DNA from: Dyella_B acidisoli
GTDB taxonomy: Bacteria > Pseudomonadota > Gammaproteobacteria > Xanthomonadales > Rhodanobacteraceae
DNA: 64,000 nucleotides
Assembly: GCF_049532895.1 (NCBI RefSeq)
Contig: NZ_CP064031.1
Location: forward strand, 4,588,001-4,652,000
Direction: 5' to 3'
Shown: in pieces, positions 29,750-38,443 of the stretch
Numbering within the stretch: the first letter of the stretch is position 1
How the letters are laid out: every line of letters starts with the position of its first letter
Notes under the pieces: model-generated
What the model saw: the letters and a program-made list of their open reading frames with translations, nothing else
Databases searched by the model: none
What the model was told of the DNA's origin: nothing
Position numbers and translations under genes: made by a program

Positions 29750-30046
29750 TCAGCCGCAGATTTCTAGGTAAAGATCGCGCCAGTACGGATTGGATTTCTC
29801 GACGAGCTCGATTTTCCAGGCTCGCTTCCATGCTTTGATCGCCTTTTCTCGGCCAATCGCAGACTCCATCAAGTCATGCAATTCAAACCAAACCAGATCA
29901 TGCACACTGTAGCGTTCGGTAAAACCTTCGGCGATGCTCTGCTTGTGTTGCCAGACACGACCCGGCAAGTCCGACGTAACACCGATGTACAACGTCGCAT
30001 TTCGTCGATTGGCAAGAATATAAACACATGGTTGTCGTTCACGCAT
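29750..30046 (-). CDS. GIY-YIG nuclease family protein
   Basis: A 98-residue single-domain protein with PCVYILANRRNATLYIGVTS, the GIY-YIG signature (VYI and YIG), then the Arg in LPGRVWQHK and the conserved Glu-containing helix (MESAIGREKAIKAWKRAWK). The start is placed at 30046 (MRERQPC); the ATG at 30055 is an alternative. Single-domain members of this type (UPF0213-like) are common in Proteobacteria but their role is unproven. The gene is on the opposite strand between nrdA and nrdB and is bracketed by REP-type palindromes on both sides, which suggests it was inserted together with them. Confidence 0.88.
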   Translation of the reverse strand: MRERQPCVYILANRRNATLYIGVTSDLPGRVWQHKQSIAEGFTERYSVHDLVWFELHDLMESAIGREKAIKAWKRAWKIELVEKSNPYWRDLYLEICG

Positions 30047-30103
30047 AAAAGTCATCCGCTCGATCTCTGCTCGAGCTTGCCCGATCACACCAGCCCGCAC
30101 GAT

Positions 30104-30200
30104 CGTCATCCCAGCGAAAGCTGGGATCCAGAGCCTTTCACCGACGCAAATCATCGGCACAACGGAAGTCACTGGATTCCAGCTTTCGCTGGAATGACGG
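30104..30200. repeat. REP-type inverted pair 5' of the GIY-YIG gene
   Basis: CGTCATCCCAGCGAAAGCTGGGATCCAG at 30104-30131 and an inverted relative, CTGGATTCCAGCTTTCGCTGGAATGACGG, at 30172-30200. Each arm is itself a hairpin (CCAGCGAAAGCTGG type). The right arm ends 25 bases before the nrdB start. Confidence 0.85.
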
Positions 30201-30224
30201 CCTAAGCAACCCTCCGAGGCTCTC

Positions 30225-31241
30225 ATGTCCCCCCAACCCCAACACATCCTCGACCCCGGCTTCGAACTCACCCTGCGCCCCATGCGCTACCCCGAGTTCT
30301 ACGAGATGTACCGCAACGCGATCAAGAACACCTGGACCGTCGAGGAAGTGGATTTCTCGCTCGATGTCACTGATCTGAAGTCGAAGATGACGGACGCGGA
30401 TCGCCACCTGATCCATCGCCTGGTTGCCTTCTTCGCCACCGGCGACACCATCGTGGCGAACAATCTGGTGCTGAACCTTTACCAGCACATCAATGCACCG
30501 GAAGCGCGCATGTACTTGTCGCGACAGCTGTTCGAGGAAGCGCTGCATGTGCAGTTTTACCTCACGCTGCTCGACACCTATATCCCTGATCCGAACGAAC
30601 GCAACAAAGCCTTTGCGGCGATCGAGAACATTCCTTCGATCCAGCAGAAGGGTGCGTTCTGCTTCAAGTGGATCGACTCCGTCCAGAACCTGCAAAGGCT
30701 GGAAACGCGCGAGCAGCGCCGGCAGTTCCTGCTGAATCTGATCTGCTTCGCCGCATGCATCGAGGGCTTGTTCTTCTTCGCCGCGTTCGCCTACGTGTAC
30801 TTCTTGCGTTCACGCGGCCTTCTGCACGGCCTGGCCTCGGGTACCAACTGGGTATTCCGTGATGAATCGGGGCACATGGCGTTTGCTTTCGACGTAGTGC
30901 GCACCGTGCGCGCGCAGGAGCCCGATCTGTTCGACGAGGACATGCGCGCACAGATCGAGCAGATGCTGGAAGAAGCCATCGCCTGCGAAACGCAGTTCGC
31001 CGAGGACGTGCTTTCCGGCGGTGTGGCCGGCCTGTCGGTGAAGGACATGCGCCAGTATTTGGAATACTGCGCCGACCAGCGCCTGGTTCAGCTCGATCTG
31101 CCGAAGAAATACGGTGCGAAGAACCCATTCGACTTCATGGATCTGCAGGACGTGCAGGAAGTCACCAATTTCTTCGAGCGCCGCGTGTCGGCGTACCAGG
31201 TGGGCGTGGAAGGCGAGGTTGCCTTCGACATGTCGTTCTAA
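30225..31241 (+). CDS. nrdB: Class Ia ribonucleotide reductase, beta subunit
   Basis: A 338-residue radical-generating subunit. The di-iron ligands are all visible: Asp74, Glu105, His108, Glu180, Glu214 and His217. The radical Tyr is Tyr112, in EALHVQFY, so this is a Tyr-radical (class Ia) protein rather than the Phe-containing class Ic. It pairs with the alpha subunit encoded at 27192-29699. The 525-base gap between the two genes is filled by a GIY-YIG gene and palindromes, so co-transcription from the nrdA promoter is possible but would have to pass this insert. The GNAT gene starts only 15 bases after its stop codon. Confidence 0.96.
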   Translation: MSPQPQHILDPGFELTLRPMRYPEFYEMYRNAIKNTWTVEEVDFSLDVTDLKSKMTDADRHLIHRLVAFFATGDTIVANNLVLNLYQHINAPEARMYLSRQLFEEALHVQFYLTLLDTYIPDPNERNKAFAAIENIPSIQQKGAFCFKWIDSVQNLQRLETREQRRQFLLNLICFAACIEGLFFFAAFAYVYFLRSRGLLHGLASGTNWVFRDESGHMAFAFDVVRTVRAQEPDLFDEDMRAQIEQMLEEAIACETQFAEDVLSGGVAGLSVKDMRQYLEYCADQRLVQLDLPKKYGAKNPFDFMDLQDVQEVTNFFERRVSAYQVGVEGEVAFDMSF

Positions 31242-31256
31242 CGGATAATCGGCGGC

Positions 31257-31694
31257 ATGGACTCGCCACACATCGTTCTGACTGACACACCTGACTCCGT
31301 CGATTTGGCGATAATCCGACGCGAACTCGATCAATTCAACCGCACAGCAAGCGGGATCGACGATCAGCGACCGATTGCATTGCTGGTTAAGGATCCGATT
31401 GCACACGAAGTATTGGGTGGTCTGTATGGCCGCACCTCGCGCGGAGTGCTTTTTATCGACGTATTTTTTCTACCCGAATCCATGCGCGGCGCCGGGCTGG
31501 GTAGCAAGCTGCTGCAAATGGCCGAGGAGGAAGGTCGCCGACGCGGCTGCCACATCGGCCTGCTGCACACTAACAGTTTCCAGGCGCCCGGCTTTTATCG
31601 AAAATATGGTTGGCGCGAATACGGCTGCTTCCCAAGCGATCCGCCCGGCAATAGCCGTATTTTCTTCACCAAAGAACTGATGCCCACGATCTGA
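31257..31694 (+). CDS. GNAT family N-acetyltransferase
   Basis: A 145-residue acetyltransferase. The acetyl-CoA binding loop is visible in FLPESMRGAGLGSKLLQMAE (motif A, R-x-x-G-x-G near residue 82), followed by GLLHTNSFQAPGFYRKYGW, the motif B segment typical of GNAT enzymes. The cytoplasmic location follows from the lack of a signal peptide. It begins 15 bases after nrdB and is probably read through from it. The substrate is unknown. Confidence 0.85.
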   Translation: MDSPHIVLTDTPDSVDLAIIRRELDQFNRTASGIDDQRPIALLVKDPIAHEVLGGLYGRTSRGVLFIDVFFLPESMRGAGLGSKLLQMAEEEGRRRGCHIGLLHTNSFQAPGFYRKYGWREYGCFPSDPPGNSRIFFTKELMPTI

Positions 31695-31772
31695 GCGCAC
31701 GCCTTTGTGGTTCGAGGGACAGTCCGCACATGATTGGCTATGCTACCGCGACCTATCGACTGGTAGCCACGA

Positions 31773-32636
31773 ATGACACCACGCAGATTTCTGGCCAAGG
31801 TTTTCCGTCGCATTGCCTATGAAATCGATCACTCCCTGTTCGAACAGGCAACCCTACCCGTTTCGAATGCTGCACCATCGTTGCCCCAAAACTTCGATCC
31901 CTATGACGTTCCGCTACGGGATAACAAACTTTCCGGTTGGTTCAACGAAGCAACACATGAGCTGTATCCTGGCTTCCCGATCGGTCCACACGATTTCGTC
32001 GCGGATATCGGATGCGGGAGGGGTACGCATGCCCGCTTCTGCGCGGACCACGGTGCGCACGTCATCCTTGTGGATGCGGATAAAGCATCACTGGATGCAG
32101 CCCGCGCACTTTGGGAGGCGAATGACCCACACGTAGAATCTTATTGCCAGAGGGCCACACCATTTCCTATTGCCGACGATCGCTGCACACGCGTCATCTG
32201 TAACGAAGTGCTAGAGCATGTCGAGGACACTTCGTTGTTCATGGCCGAATTGGCACGTATTGGTGCGCCGGGCGCACGCTACCTAATCTGTGTACCCGCA
32301 CCCTTCAGCGAGGGCGTGCAAAAACACATAGCTCACCCGTCTTACTTCGAGCATCCTAATCACATTCGGATTATCGAACCGGAAGCATTTCAGCGAATGG
32401 TGGCAGATGCCGGTTTGGTGATCGACACCGTTTCCAGCCATGGCGCATATTGGGCCATCTGGTGGTGGCTGTGGTGGTGCGATCCACAACCCAGCCTCAC
32501 CCCTCGTCATCCAGTGCTTGATCATCTGGCCTTTGCCTGGGGCAGTTTGCTGGAAAGCCAAAACGGGCTACTTATCAAGAAAGCACTGGATCGCTGCTTG
32601 CCTAAGAGTCAGATTATCGTGGCGCACAAACCATGA
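31773..32636 (+). CDS. SAM-dependent class I methyltransferase
   Basis: A 287-residue protein with motif I FVADIGCGRGTHARFCADHG, an acidic end of strand 2 (VILVDAD) and motif IV-like CNEVLEHVED, a Methyltransf_11-type arrangement. N-terminal 60 residues are an extension before the Rossmann domain. A Trp-rich segment (AIWWWLWWCDP, near residue 230) is unusual and could contact a lipid or sugar. The substrate is unknown; methylation of a lipid, quinone or glycan precursor is possible. It lies in a run of plus-strand genes downstream of nrdB but 78 bases from the previous one. Confidence 0.82.
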   Translation: MTPRRFLAKVFRRIAYEIDHSLFEQATLPVSNAAPSLPQNFDPYDVPLRDNKLSGWFNEATHELYPGFPIGPHDFVADIGCGRGTHARFCADHGAHVILVDADKASLDAARALWEANDPHVESYCQRATPFPIADDRCTRVICNEVLEHVEDTSLFMAELARIGAPGARYLICVPAPFSEGVQKHIAHPSYFEHPNHIRIIEPEAFQRMVADAGLVIDTVSSHGAYWAIWWWLWWCDPQPSLTPRHPVLDHLAFAWGSLLESQNGLLIKKALDRCLPKSQIIVAHKP

Positions 32637-32729
32637 TCTTGGAGTGCCACTGGGCTCCTTCTCTTCACAATCTGAATATCAAGACGCCCAGAGCCTGAAA
32701 CCCCGGGCGCTTACAACCTACGCGAGTAG

Positions 32730-33398
32730 TCACGTCCAACTGTTGTCGTCGTCGAAGTTGCTGCTATCGAAATTGGCATCGTCGAAATTGTCGGAGGTGA
32801 AATCCTGATCGCCACCGTTCGGCAAATTGTTGTTGCCGTTATCGAAGAAGTTGTTCTCGGTGACGTTCTCAATCACTTCCGGCTGTCCACCACCGAAACC
32901 ACCGCCGAAGAAACCACCGCCATGATGGCCGCCAAGCAGGTTTTCGATGCCATCAAACAGGAACATGCCACCAGCGACGCCGGCTGCGGTAGTGGCCGCG
33001 CTTGCGAGGAAGCTCGAACCACCGCTTTGCTGCGGAGCAGCCGGCGCGCCGCCAAACAGACGTTCGCGCCATGTCGGTGCCGCCGCTGGAGCTGCCTGCG
33101 GCGGGATCGGCGGCGGGTTCGCGCCCCATGCGGGCTGCTGGGGCTGGGCGCCGCCAAGGAAGCTGCCACCGCCCTGCTGACCCGCCTGTTGCGCCTGCAA
33201 CTGCGCGATCTGTGCCTTTGCCGCATCCAGTGCGTGCTGCTGCAGCAGGCAGCGCTGTACAAGCAGATAAACCGCATCGGGCTGGTTGGCCAGACGCTGG
33301 TGGATCAGCGCATCGGCCTGCGCATCTTTAGCTACGCCGCTGACGGCGGCCAGGCGCTGAAGGAAATCGTCGAGGAGGGTTTGTTCCTGGGGAGTCAT
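32730..33398 (-). CDS. DUF2076 domain protein
   Basis: A 222-residue protein. The N-terminus (MTPQEQTLLDDFLQRL, then DAVYLLVQRCLLQQHALDAA) is characteristic of DUF2076. A Gln-rich coiled-coil (AQIAQLQAQQAGQQ), a Pro/Gly-rich linker, one hydrophobic helix with a Gly-rich loop and an Asp/Asn-rich acidic tail follow. Such proteins are envelope-associated but their function is unknown. It is divergent from the BlaI-type regulator gene at 33590, with which it shares a 191-base control region. Confidence 0.85.
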   Translation of the reverse strand: MTPQEQTLLDDFLQRLAAVSGVAKDAQADALIHQRLANQPDAVYLLVQRCLLQQHALDAAKAQIAQLQAQQAGQQGGGSFLGGAQPQQPAWGANPPPIPPQAAPAAAPTWRERLFGGAPAAPQQSGGSSFLASAATTAAGVAGGMFLFDGIENLLGGHHGGGFFGGGFGGGQPEVIENVTENNFFDNGNNNLPNGGDQDFTSDNFDDANFDSSNFDDDNSWT

Positions 33399-33530
33399 GG
33401 GTTCACCGATTAGCTTCTATGACGGCACGATGCCGGCAAGGACGGAAGTATGCGCGGGATGTGTGACCTCAAGGGTGCTGGTCGTCGTGGTTGACGTCCG
33501 CGATTCACGATTCCTTAGGCCTTTGGCCTA

Positions 33531-33573
33531 TTGACTACAGATGTAGTCAGAGTTAGCGTGCCTACATCTGTAG
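33531..33573 (+). promoter_or_regulatory. BlaI-type operators overlapping a promoter
   Basis: Two palindromes related to the BlaI/MecI operator (TACAnnTGTA): GACTACAGATGTAGTC at 33533-33548 and CTACATCTGTAG at 33562-33573. The first overlaps a TTGACT (-35-like) at 33531. They end 16 bases before the regulator ATG, so the operon is likely autorepressed. Confidence 0.82.
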
Positions 33574-33589
33574 TCACGAGCCGATTGCT

Positions 33590-33976
33590 ATGCCCAAGCC
33601 ATCCATCGGGGACCAGGAGCTGGCACTCCTGCACTATCTGGCCGAGCACGAGAACGCCACCGTGGGCGAAGTCGCCGCCGATTTCGGCGAAGCGCGTGGC
33701 CTGGCCCGCTCCACCGTGTTAACGATGATGGAGCGCTTGCGCGCCAAGTCCTATCTGAAGCGGCGTCACCTCAACGGTGTGTATCGCTACAGCATCACCA
33801 CCGGCCCCAATGAGGCATTGAGCAACGCGGTCGGCCAGTTCGTCGAGAAGACCTTGTCCGGCTCACTTTCGCCCTTCGTGGCGTGGATGTCGCAGAAAGG
33901 GGAAGTGAGCGACAGCGAACTGGCCGAGCTGGAAGCCCTGGTGACGCAATTGCAGTCGCGGCGCAAGGAATCCTGA
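33590..33976 (+). CDS. BlaI/MecI-family transcriptional repressor
   Basis: A 128-residue winged-helix repressor. The recognition helix region is EARGLARSTVLTMMERLRAKSYL and the wing is RRHLNGVYRYSI. In the staphylococcal systems the partner metalloprotease cleaves the repressor in response to a signal; the same logic fits here because the next gene, two bases after the stop, encodes an M56 metallopeptidase. Paired operators lie just upstream, consistent with autorepression. The regulated stress is unknown; no beta-lactamase gene is present in the window. Confidence 0.92.
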   Translation: MPKPSIGDQELALLHYLAEHENATVGEVAADFGEARGLARSTVLTMMERLRAKSYLKRRHLNGVYRYSITTGPNEALSNAVGQFVEKTLSGSLSPFVAWMSQKGEVSDSELAELEALVTQLQSRRKES

Positions 33977-33977
33977 C

Positions 33978-35801
33978 ATGCATACCTTCAGCACGCTCGC
34001 TGATACCTTGCTCGCCCGCCTCGCCTGGACATCGGCGCAAGCGGCTTTGTTGATCGCGCTGCTGTGGCTGGTCATACGCCTGCTGCCGCGCCTCTCGCCC
34101 GCCGTGCGTTGCATGCTCTGGTGGCTGGTCGCAGCGCAGCTGGTGCTAGGCGTAGCCATCAGCACGCCGGTGCAATTGCGGTGGTTGACACCCAAAGCAT
34201 CCATGCCTGTTGCGTCCATTGAGCACGCTGCCGCCCATGTGCATATACATACCGGCGCGGCAGCCACGCTTGCCACGCCTACTGCGTCCTTAGCAGTGGA
34301 GCAAGCGGCCTGGTCATGGCCGTTGGCGATCGTGATCGCTTGGTTTTGCGTTGTGCTGTTGCAGGCGTGCCTGGCGATACGGCAATGGCTTGAAAGCCGT
34401 GCCCTGGTGCGCCATGCCCAGCCGATCACCGATACCGCCTTGCATGCGCTGTGCATGCGACAGGCACAAGCATTGGGCATGCCTCGTGTGCCGGCGCTGC
34501 GCGTGTCGCAAGCCATCGTATCGCCACAAGTCTGCGGGTTGTGGCGGCCAGTAGTGCTGTTGCCCGCCGAGCAAACACTGTCCGCCGATGAGCTTGCGAT
34601 GGCAATGGCGCATGAGCTGGCGCATATCCGGCGTGGCGACTTGTGGCTGGGCTGGATACCGGCAATCGCGCAACGCCTGTTCTTCTTCCATCCACTAGTG
34701 CGCTGGGCGGTGCGCGAATACGCGGTATATCGAGAAGCCGCATGCGATGCGCAGGTATTGCAGCGTCATGGCGCCGCGCCGCACTGCTATGGCCATCTGC
34801 TGGTGCGTCTGGGCGTAGTAGACCCCATGCACGCCAGTCTCGCCGGTGCTTCCTCGACCTTCCAAAATCTGAAAAGGCGCTTGCTCATGCTGCAACAAAG
34901 TGAAACGACGCCGCGCATGCGGAGCTGGTTGCTGGTCGCGGCGATTGCCTTGGTCGGTGTGCTGCCCTATCGCGTGACCACAGCCAATGCGGAGCAAACA
35001 AGCACAGTGTCCCAAGCTCCGGCTACAGCCGGCGCCAACACCTATGTGCCGCCTGCTCCGCCTCCGCCGCCTCCGCCGCCACCGGCAATGCCTCCGCTGC
35101 CGGCGCCACCTCCCCAGCCGCCTGCGCCTGCTGATTTCGGCCCTCATGCCCACCATGTGGATATCGACACTCGGGCCGGTGCAGAACGCGGCTTCGTCCT
35201 GCTGGATGGCGACACGATAGTGGTCGACGGTAGCGAGGCAGACCTTGCCGAGGCGCAGCGTCTGCATAAAACCGAAGGTTCGGTGCTGTTGCTGCGTCGG
35301 AACGACAAAACCTATGTGATCCACAATGCCGATGTGATCCGCCAAGCGAAGGACATCTACGCGCAATCCGCGCAACTCGCACAGGCACAAGGTGAGCTGG
35401 CTGGCCAGCAAGGTGCGCTTGCCGGACAACAGGCCGCGCTGGCCGCGCGGCGGGGCGCGCTTGCATCCCGCCAAGCAGACGTGGAGGGCCGCCGTGCCGC
35501 CATCGAGGCCCAAGGTGAAGCCCTGCGCTCAGCAACGAAATCGCAGAATAACGCCGGCAACGAAGCCAGCCTTGAGGGCCAATTACGCGGGATCGACGCC
35601 GAGCAGGCCGAAATACAACGCGAAAGCAAGGAGCTCGACCAGGAATCCGTTGCGCTGTCCAAGCAGGAAACAGCGCTTTCAAGGCGCGAAAAAGCCATGT
35701 CCAAGCAACAGCAGCTCAGCTCGCAAGACATGGACCGGCAGCTAGACACGTTGCTCGGCGAGGCTATCTCCAAGGATTTGCCAAAACCCACCGATCGGTA
35801 A
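33978..35801 (+). CDS. BlaR1-like M56 metallopeptidase with coiled-coil sensor region
   Basis: A 607-residue inner-membrane protein. Hydrophobic segments near residues 16-36, 44-64, 112-132 and 320-336 frame an M56 peptidase domain with zinc motif HELAH at residues 212-216. After the last helix comes a poly-Pro linker, then a small folded region (FVLLDGDTIVVDGSEADLAEAQ in part) and a long coiled-coil built of repeated short units such as GELAGQQGALAGQQAALAAR (about residues 450-590). The usual penicillin-binding sensor domain of BlaR1 is absent, so the signal is not likely to be a beta-lactam sensed in the classical way. It follows the BlaI-type repressor and probably cleaves it. Confidence 0.85.
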   Translation: MHTFSTLADTLLARLAWTSAQAALLIALLWLVIRLLPRLSPAVRCMLWWLVAAQLVLGVAISTPVQLRWLTPKASMPVASIEHAAAHVHIHTGAAATLATPTASLAVEQAAWSWPLAIVIAWFCVVLLQACLAIRQWLESRALVRHAQPITDTALHALCMRQAQALGMPRVPALRVSQAIVSPQVCGLWRPVVLLPAEQTLSADELAMAMAHELAHIRRGDLWLGWIPAIAQRLFFFHPLVRWAVREYAVYREAACDAQVLQRHGAAPHCYGHLLVRLGVVDPMHASLAGASSTFQNLKRRLLMLQQSETTPRMRSWLLVAAIALVGVLPYRVTTANAEQTSTVSQAPATAGANTYVPPAPPPPPPPPPAMPPLPAPPPQPPAPADFGPHAHHVDIDTRAGAERGFVLLDGDTIVVDGSEADLAEAQRLHKTEGSVLLLRRNDKTYVIHNADVIRQAKDIYAQSAQLAQAQGELAGQQGALAGQQAALAARRGALASRQADVEGRRAAIEAQGEALRSATKSQNNAGNEASLEGQLRGIDAEQAEIQRESKELDQESVALSKQETALSRREKAMSKQQQLSSQDMDRQLDTLLGEAISKDLPKPTDR

Positions 35802-35918
35802 CACATCGGTGCGCAGCGAGATGCGCACCGACCATTCGGCAACACATCCAAACATGCATCCACCACCTACCTGGGTAGGCGGTTAGGGCACTGCGTCTTA
35901 CGCACAGGGAAACTGACG

Positions 35919-37220
35919 ATGCTTGGCTACTACTCCTTGCTCGCTCTATCTAGTTTCAAACGCAGCAGAATCATCACGGCGCTGATGGTGCTTGCCATCG
36001 GGCTCGGCATTGGCGCCAGCATGACCATGATCACCGTGCTACATGTGATGTCCGGCGATCCGCTGCCTGGCCACAGTGCACACCTATACGTGCCGGTGAT
36101 CGATCCGCATCCGATCAGCCGCGTCAAAGCCAAAGACAGCGCAGCGGATGGCGCCATGACCTGGACGGATGCGATGTATCTGCTGCGCACAGCACGCGCA
36201 GATCGGCAAGCGGCGATGGCAGCGGGAACCCTGCCGATTCAACCAGCCCAGGCATCGCTGCGTCCCTTTTTCGAATCGGGGCATTACGTCACCGCCGATT
36301 TCTTTCCGATGTTCAGCACGCCATTTCGCGCCGGCGGCGGCTGGAATGTGCAGGACGATGCCCATCACGCACGCGTGGTCGTACTCAATGCTTCGTTGAA
36401 TCGCAAGCTGTTCGGCGACGTAGCGAGTATCGGGCGCAGCGTGCGCTTGAAGAACACCGACTTTCGTGTCGTCGGTGTGCTCGACGACTGGCAGCCACAA
36501 CCCACCTTCTACGCACAGATCGACAACGCCGCATTTGGCAGCGTCGACCAATTCTTCGTCCCGCTGCAAACCGCGCAGGAACTGAACTTCGCTACCAGTG
36601 GCCGCATGTGGTGCTGGGGTAGTGGCGGCGATGCGCGCAAGAGCGATCATTGCACCTGGCTGCAGTTCTGGGTGGAACTGGACAGCGCAGACAAGGCGCG
36701 CGCATATCAAGTTTTCCTCGCCGATTATTGGCGCGATCAGCAGGCACACGGCCGCTTCCCGCGCCCGGTGAATGCGCAGCTCTACAGCCTGATGGACTGG
36801 CTGAACAATCAACACGTAGTGCCTGGCGATCTGCACCTGCAGCTGTGGCTAGCGCTGGGCTTCCTCGGCGTGTGCATGCTCAACATCGTCGGCCTGCTGT
36901 TGGCCAAGTTTCTGCGCCGAAACGGAGAGATCAGCGTGAGGCGGGCGCTCGGTGCGCGGCGACGCGACGTCTTTCTGCAGTTAGGCATCGAAGCCGGCAT
37001 GGTCGGACTGGCTGGCGGCTTACTCGGCTTGGCACTGGCTGAGTTCGGCTTGTGGAGCGTGCGGCGGCGACCGGATGGCTACGCGCATCTGGCTCATATG
37101 GACGGCGCCATGCTGCTAGGCACTTTTGCGCTGGCCGTGATCGCCGGCCTATTCGCCGGACTGCTGCCGGCATGGCGCGCCTGCAACATCACGCCCGCGC
37201 TGCAATTGAAAACTCAGTGA
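35919..37220 (+). CDS. ABC transporter permease, FtsX/MacB type (first of a pair)
   Basis: A 433-residue membrane protein with an N-terminal helix, a large periplasmic domain of the MacB type and three C-terminal helices; the segment LRRNGEISVRRALGARRRDVFLQ (in part) is the conserved FtsX cytoplasmic loop. It pairs with the second permease, which begins eight bases after its stop codon. Neither an ATPase gene nor a membrane-fusion protein gene is adjacent, so these must be encoded elsewhere or be missing. The position 117 bases after the BlaR1-like gene suggests they may be regulated by the same system. Confidence 0.88.
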   Translation: MLGYYSLLALSSFKRSRIITALMVLAIGLGIGASMTMITVLHVMSGDPLPGHSAHLYVPVIDPHPISRVKAKDSAADGAMTWTDAMYLLRTARADRQAAMAAGTLPIQPAQASLRPFFESGHYVTADFFPMFSTPFRAGGGWNVQDDAHHARVVVLNASLNRKLFGDVASIGRSVRLKNTDFRVVGVLDDWQPQPTFYAQIDNAAFGSVDQFFVPLQTAQELNFATSGRMWCWGSGGDARKSDHCTWLQFWVELDSADKARAYQVFLADYWRDQQAHGRFPRPVNAQLYSLMDWLNNQHVVPGDLHLQLWLALGFLGVCMLNIVGLLLAKFLRRNGEISVRRALGARRRDVFLQLGIEAGMVGLAGGLLGLALAEFGLWSVRRRPDGYAHLAHMDGAMLLGTFALAVIAGLFAGLLPAWRACNITPALQLKTQ

Positions 37221-37228
37221 GGCTCATC

Positions 37229-38443
37229 ATGTCATTGCCGCCCGTCGTCGCCACACTTTCACGCCACAAGCTAACCGCGCTGTTGTTGATGCTGCAGGTC
37301 GGCCTGACCTGCGCCATCGTGTGCAACGTCGCCTTCATGATCATCGACCGCGTACAACAAATGCGCCAGTCCAGCGGTATCGCAGAAAACGAGGTGGCGC
37401 TGATCGAGAGCACCGACCTGGATGACAACGCGCAACCATTGGTTCGCCATGCAGCGGATCTTGCGGCGCTACGCGCAATAGCCGGCGTGAAATCAGCGGC
37501 CGCCGTCGGTGCGCTACCGTTCAATCATCACGACTGGAGCAATGGCATTCAGTTGACGCCAGACGGAACGGCCCGCACGACGGCAAGCGTGTTCAGCGGC
37601 ACACCCGGCGAGGCGGATACGCTGGGCGTGCACCTGATAGCGGGACGCGACTTTCTACCCGACGAATACGTACCGGAAGGCAGCGCGCGCGATTGGGATG
37701 GCCTTGACCAAGTATCTGCCACCATCGTGACGCGCGCGTTGGCGGAGAAGCTTTTCCCAGGCCAGGATCCACTCGGCAAATCGATCTACCCCAGCGATAA
37801 ACCCGTGCGCATCGTCGGTGTCATCGATCATTTACAACGTCCGCAGGCACATGAAAGCACCGACAACGACTACGCCACTCTGTTGCCGATGCTGCCGGAT
37901 GGCAACGATGTGACCTATGTGCTGCGTAGTGCCCCGCAGGATCGCGAGCGCATCTTGAAGCAGGCTGCGCAAGTGCTCGAACGCCTGTACGGCAACCGCA
38001 TCCTTCGGCATGCCCAGACTTTCGAGCAATTGCGTATCGATTTCTTTCATCGCAACCGCACCATGATCGGTTTGCTGATCGCTGCTGCAGTGGGCTTGCT
38101 GATCGTTACCGCGTTGGGTATTTCGGGTCTGTCCAGTTTCTGGGTACAGCAACGCCGGCGCTCCATCGGCATTCGTCGTGCGGTGGGCGCAACGCAGCGG
38201 GACATCCTGCTCTATTTCCAGTGCGAGAATTTCTTGATCGTGAGCATCGGTGTGTTGCTGGGCTGTCTGCTTGCCTACGCATTGAACACCGTACTGATGC
38301 AGTACTACGAGCAATCACGCCTGCCCGCGCTCTATCTGGCGATCGGCGCACCGGTGTTGTGGCTGCTTGGGCAGCTTGCCGTGCTTGGCCCAGCGTTGCG
38401 CGCCTCGACGGTACCGCCCGTGGTAGCGGTGCGCGCTCAATGA
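37229..38443 (+). CDS. ABC transporter permease, FtsX/MacB type (second of a pair)
   Basis: A 404-residue permease. The ATG at 37229 follows the stop of the first permease by eight bases and is chosen over upstream in-frame starts that lie within the previous gene. It has an N-terminal helix, a MacB-like periplasmic domain (VSATIVTRALAEKLFPGQDPLGKS in part), and a C-terminal FtsX domain with the conserved WVQQRRRSIGIRRAVGATQRD loop (in part). It should work as a heterodimer with the first permease. Its last seven bases overlap the end of the convergent gene at 38437-39444. Confidence 0.88.
   Translation: MSLPPVVATLSRHKLTALLLMLQVGLTCAIVCNVAFMIIDRVQQMRQSSGIAENEVALIESTDLDDNAQPLVRHAADLAALRAIAGVKSAAAVGALPFNHHDWSNGIQLTPDGTARTTASVFSGTPGEADTLGVHLIAGRDFLPDEYVPEGSARDWDGLDQVSATIVTRALAEKLFPGQDPLGKSIYPSDKPVRIVGVIDHLQRPQAHESTDNDYATLLPMLPDGNDVTYVLRSAPQDRERILKQAAQVLERLYGNRILRHAQTFEQLRIDFFHRNRTMIGLLIAAAVGLLIVTALGISGLSSFWVQQRRRSIGIRRAVGATQRDILLYFQCENFLIVSIGVLLGCLLAYALNTVLMQYYEQSRLPALYLAIGAPVLWLLGQLAVLGPALRASTVPPVVAVRAQ

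Noticed and set aside
30047..30283. An N-terminal extension of the GIY-YIG protein
   Set aside because: It is translated from the REP palindromes and from the start of nrdB on the other strand.
33516..33530. A small hairpin TAGGCC-TTT-GGCCTA before the BlaI-type gene as a terminator
   Set aside because: The stem is only six base pairs and no T tract follows; it may be part of the promoter region.
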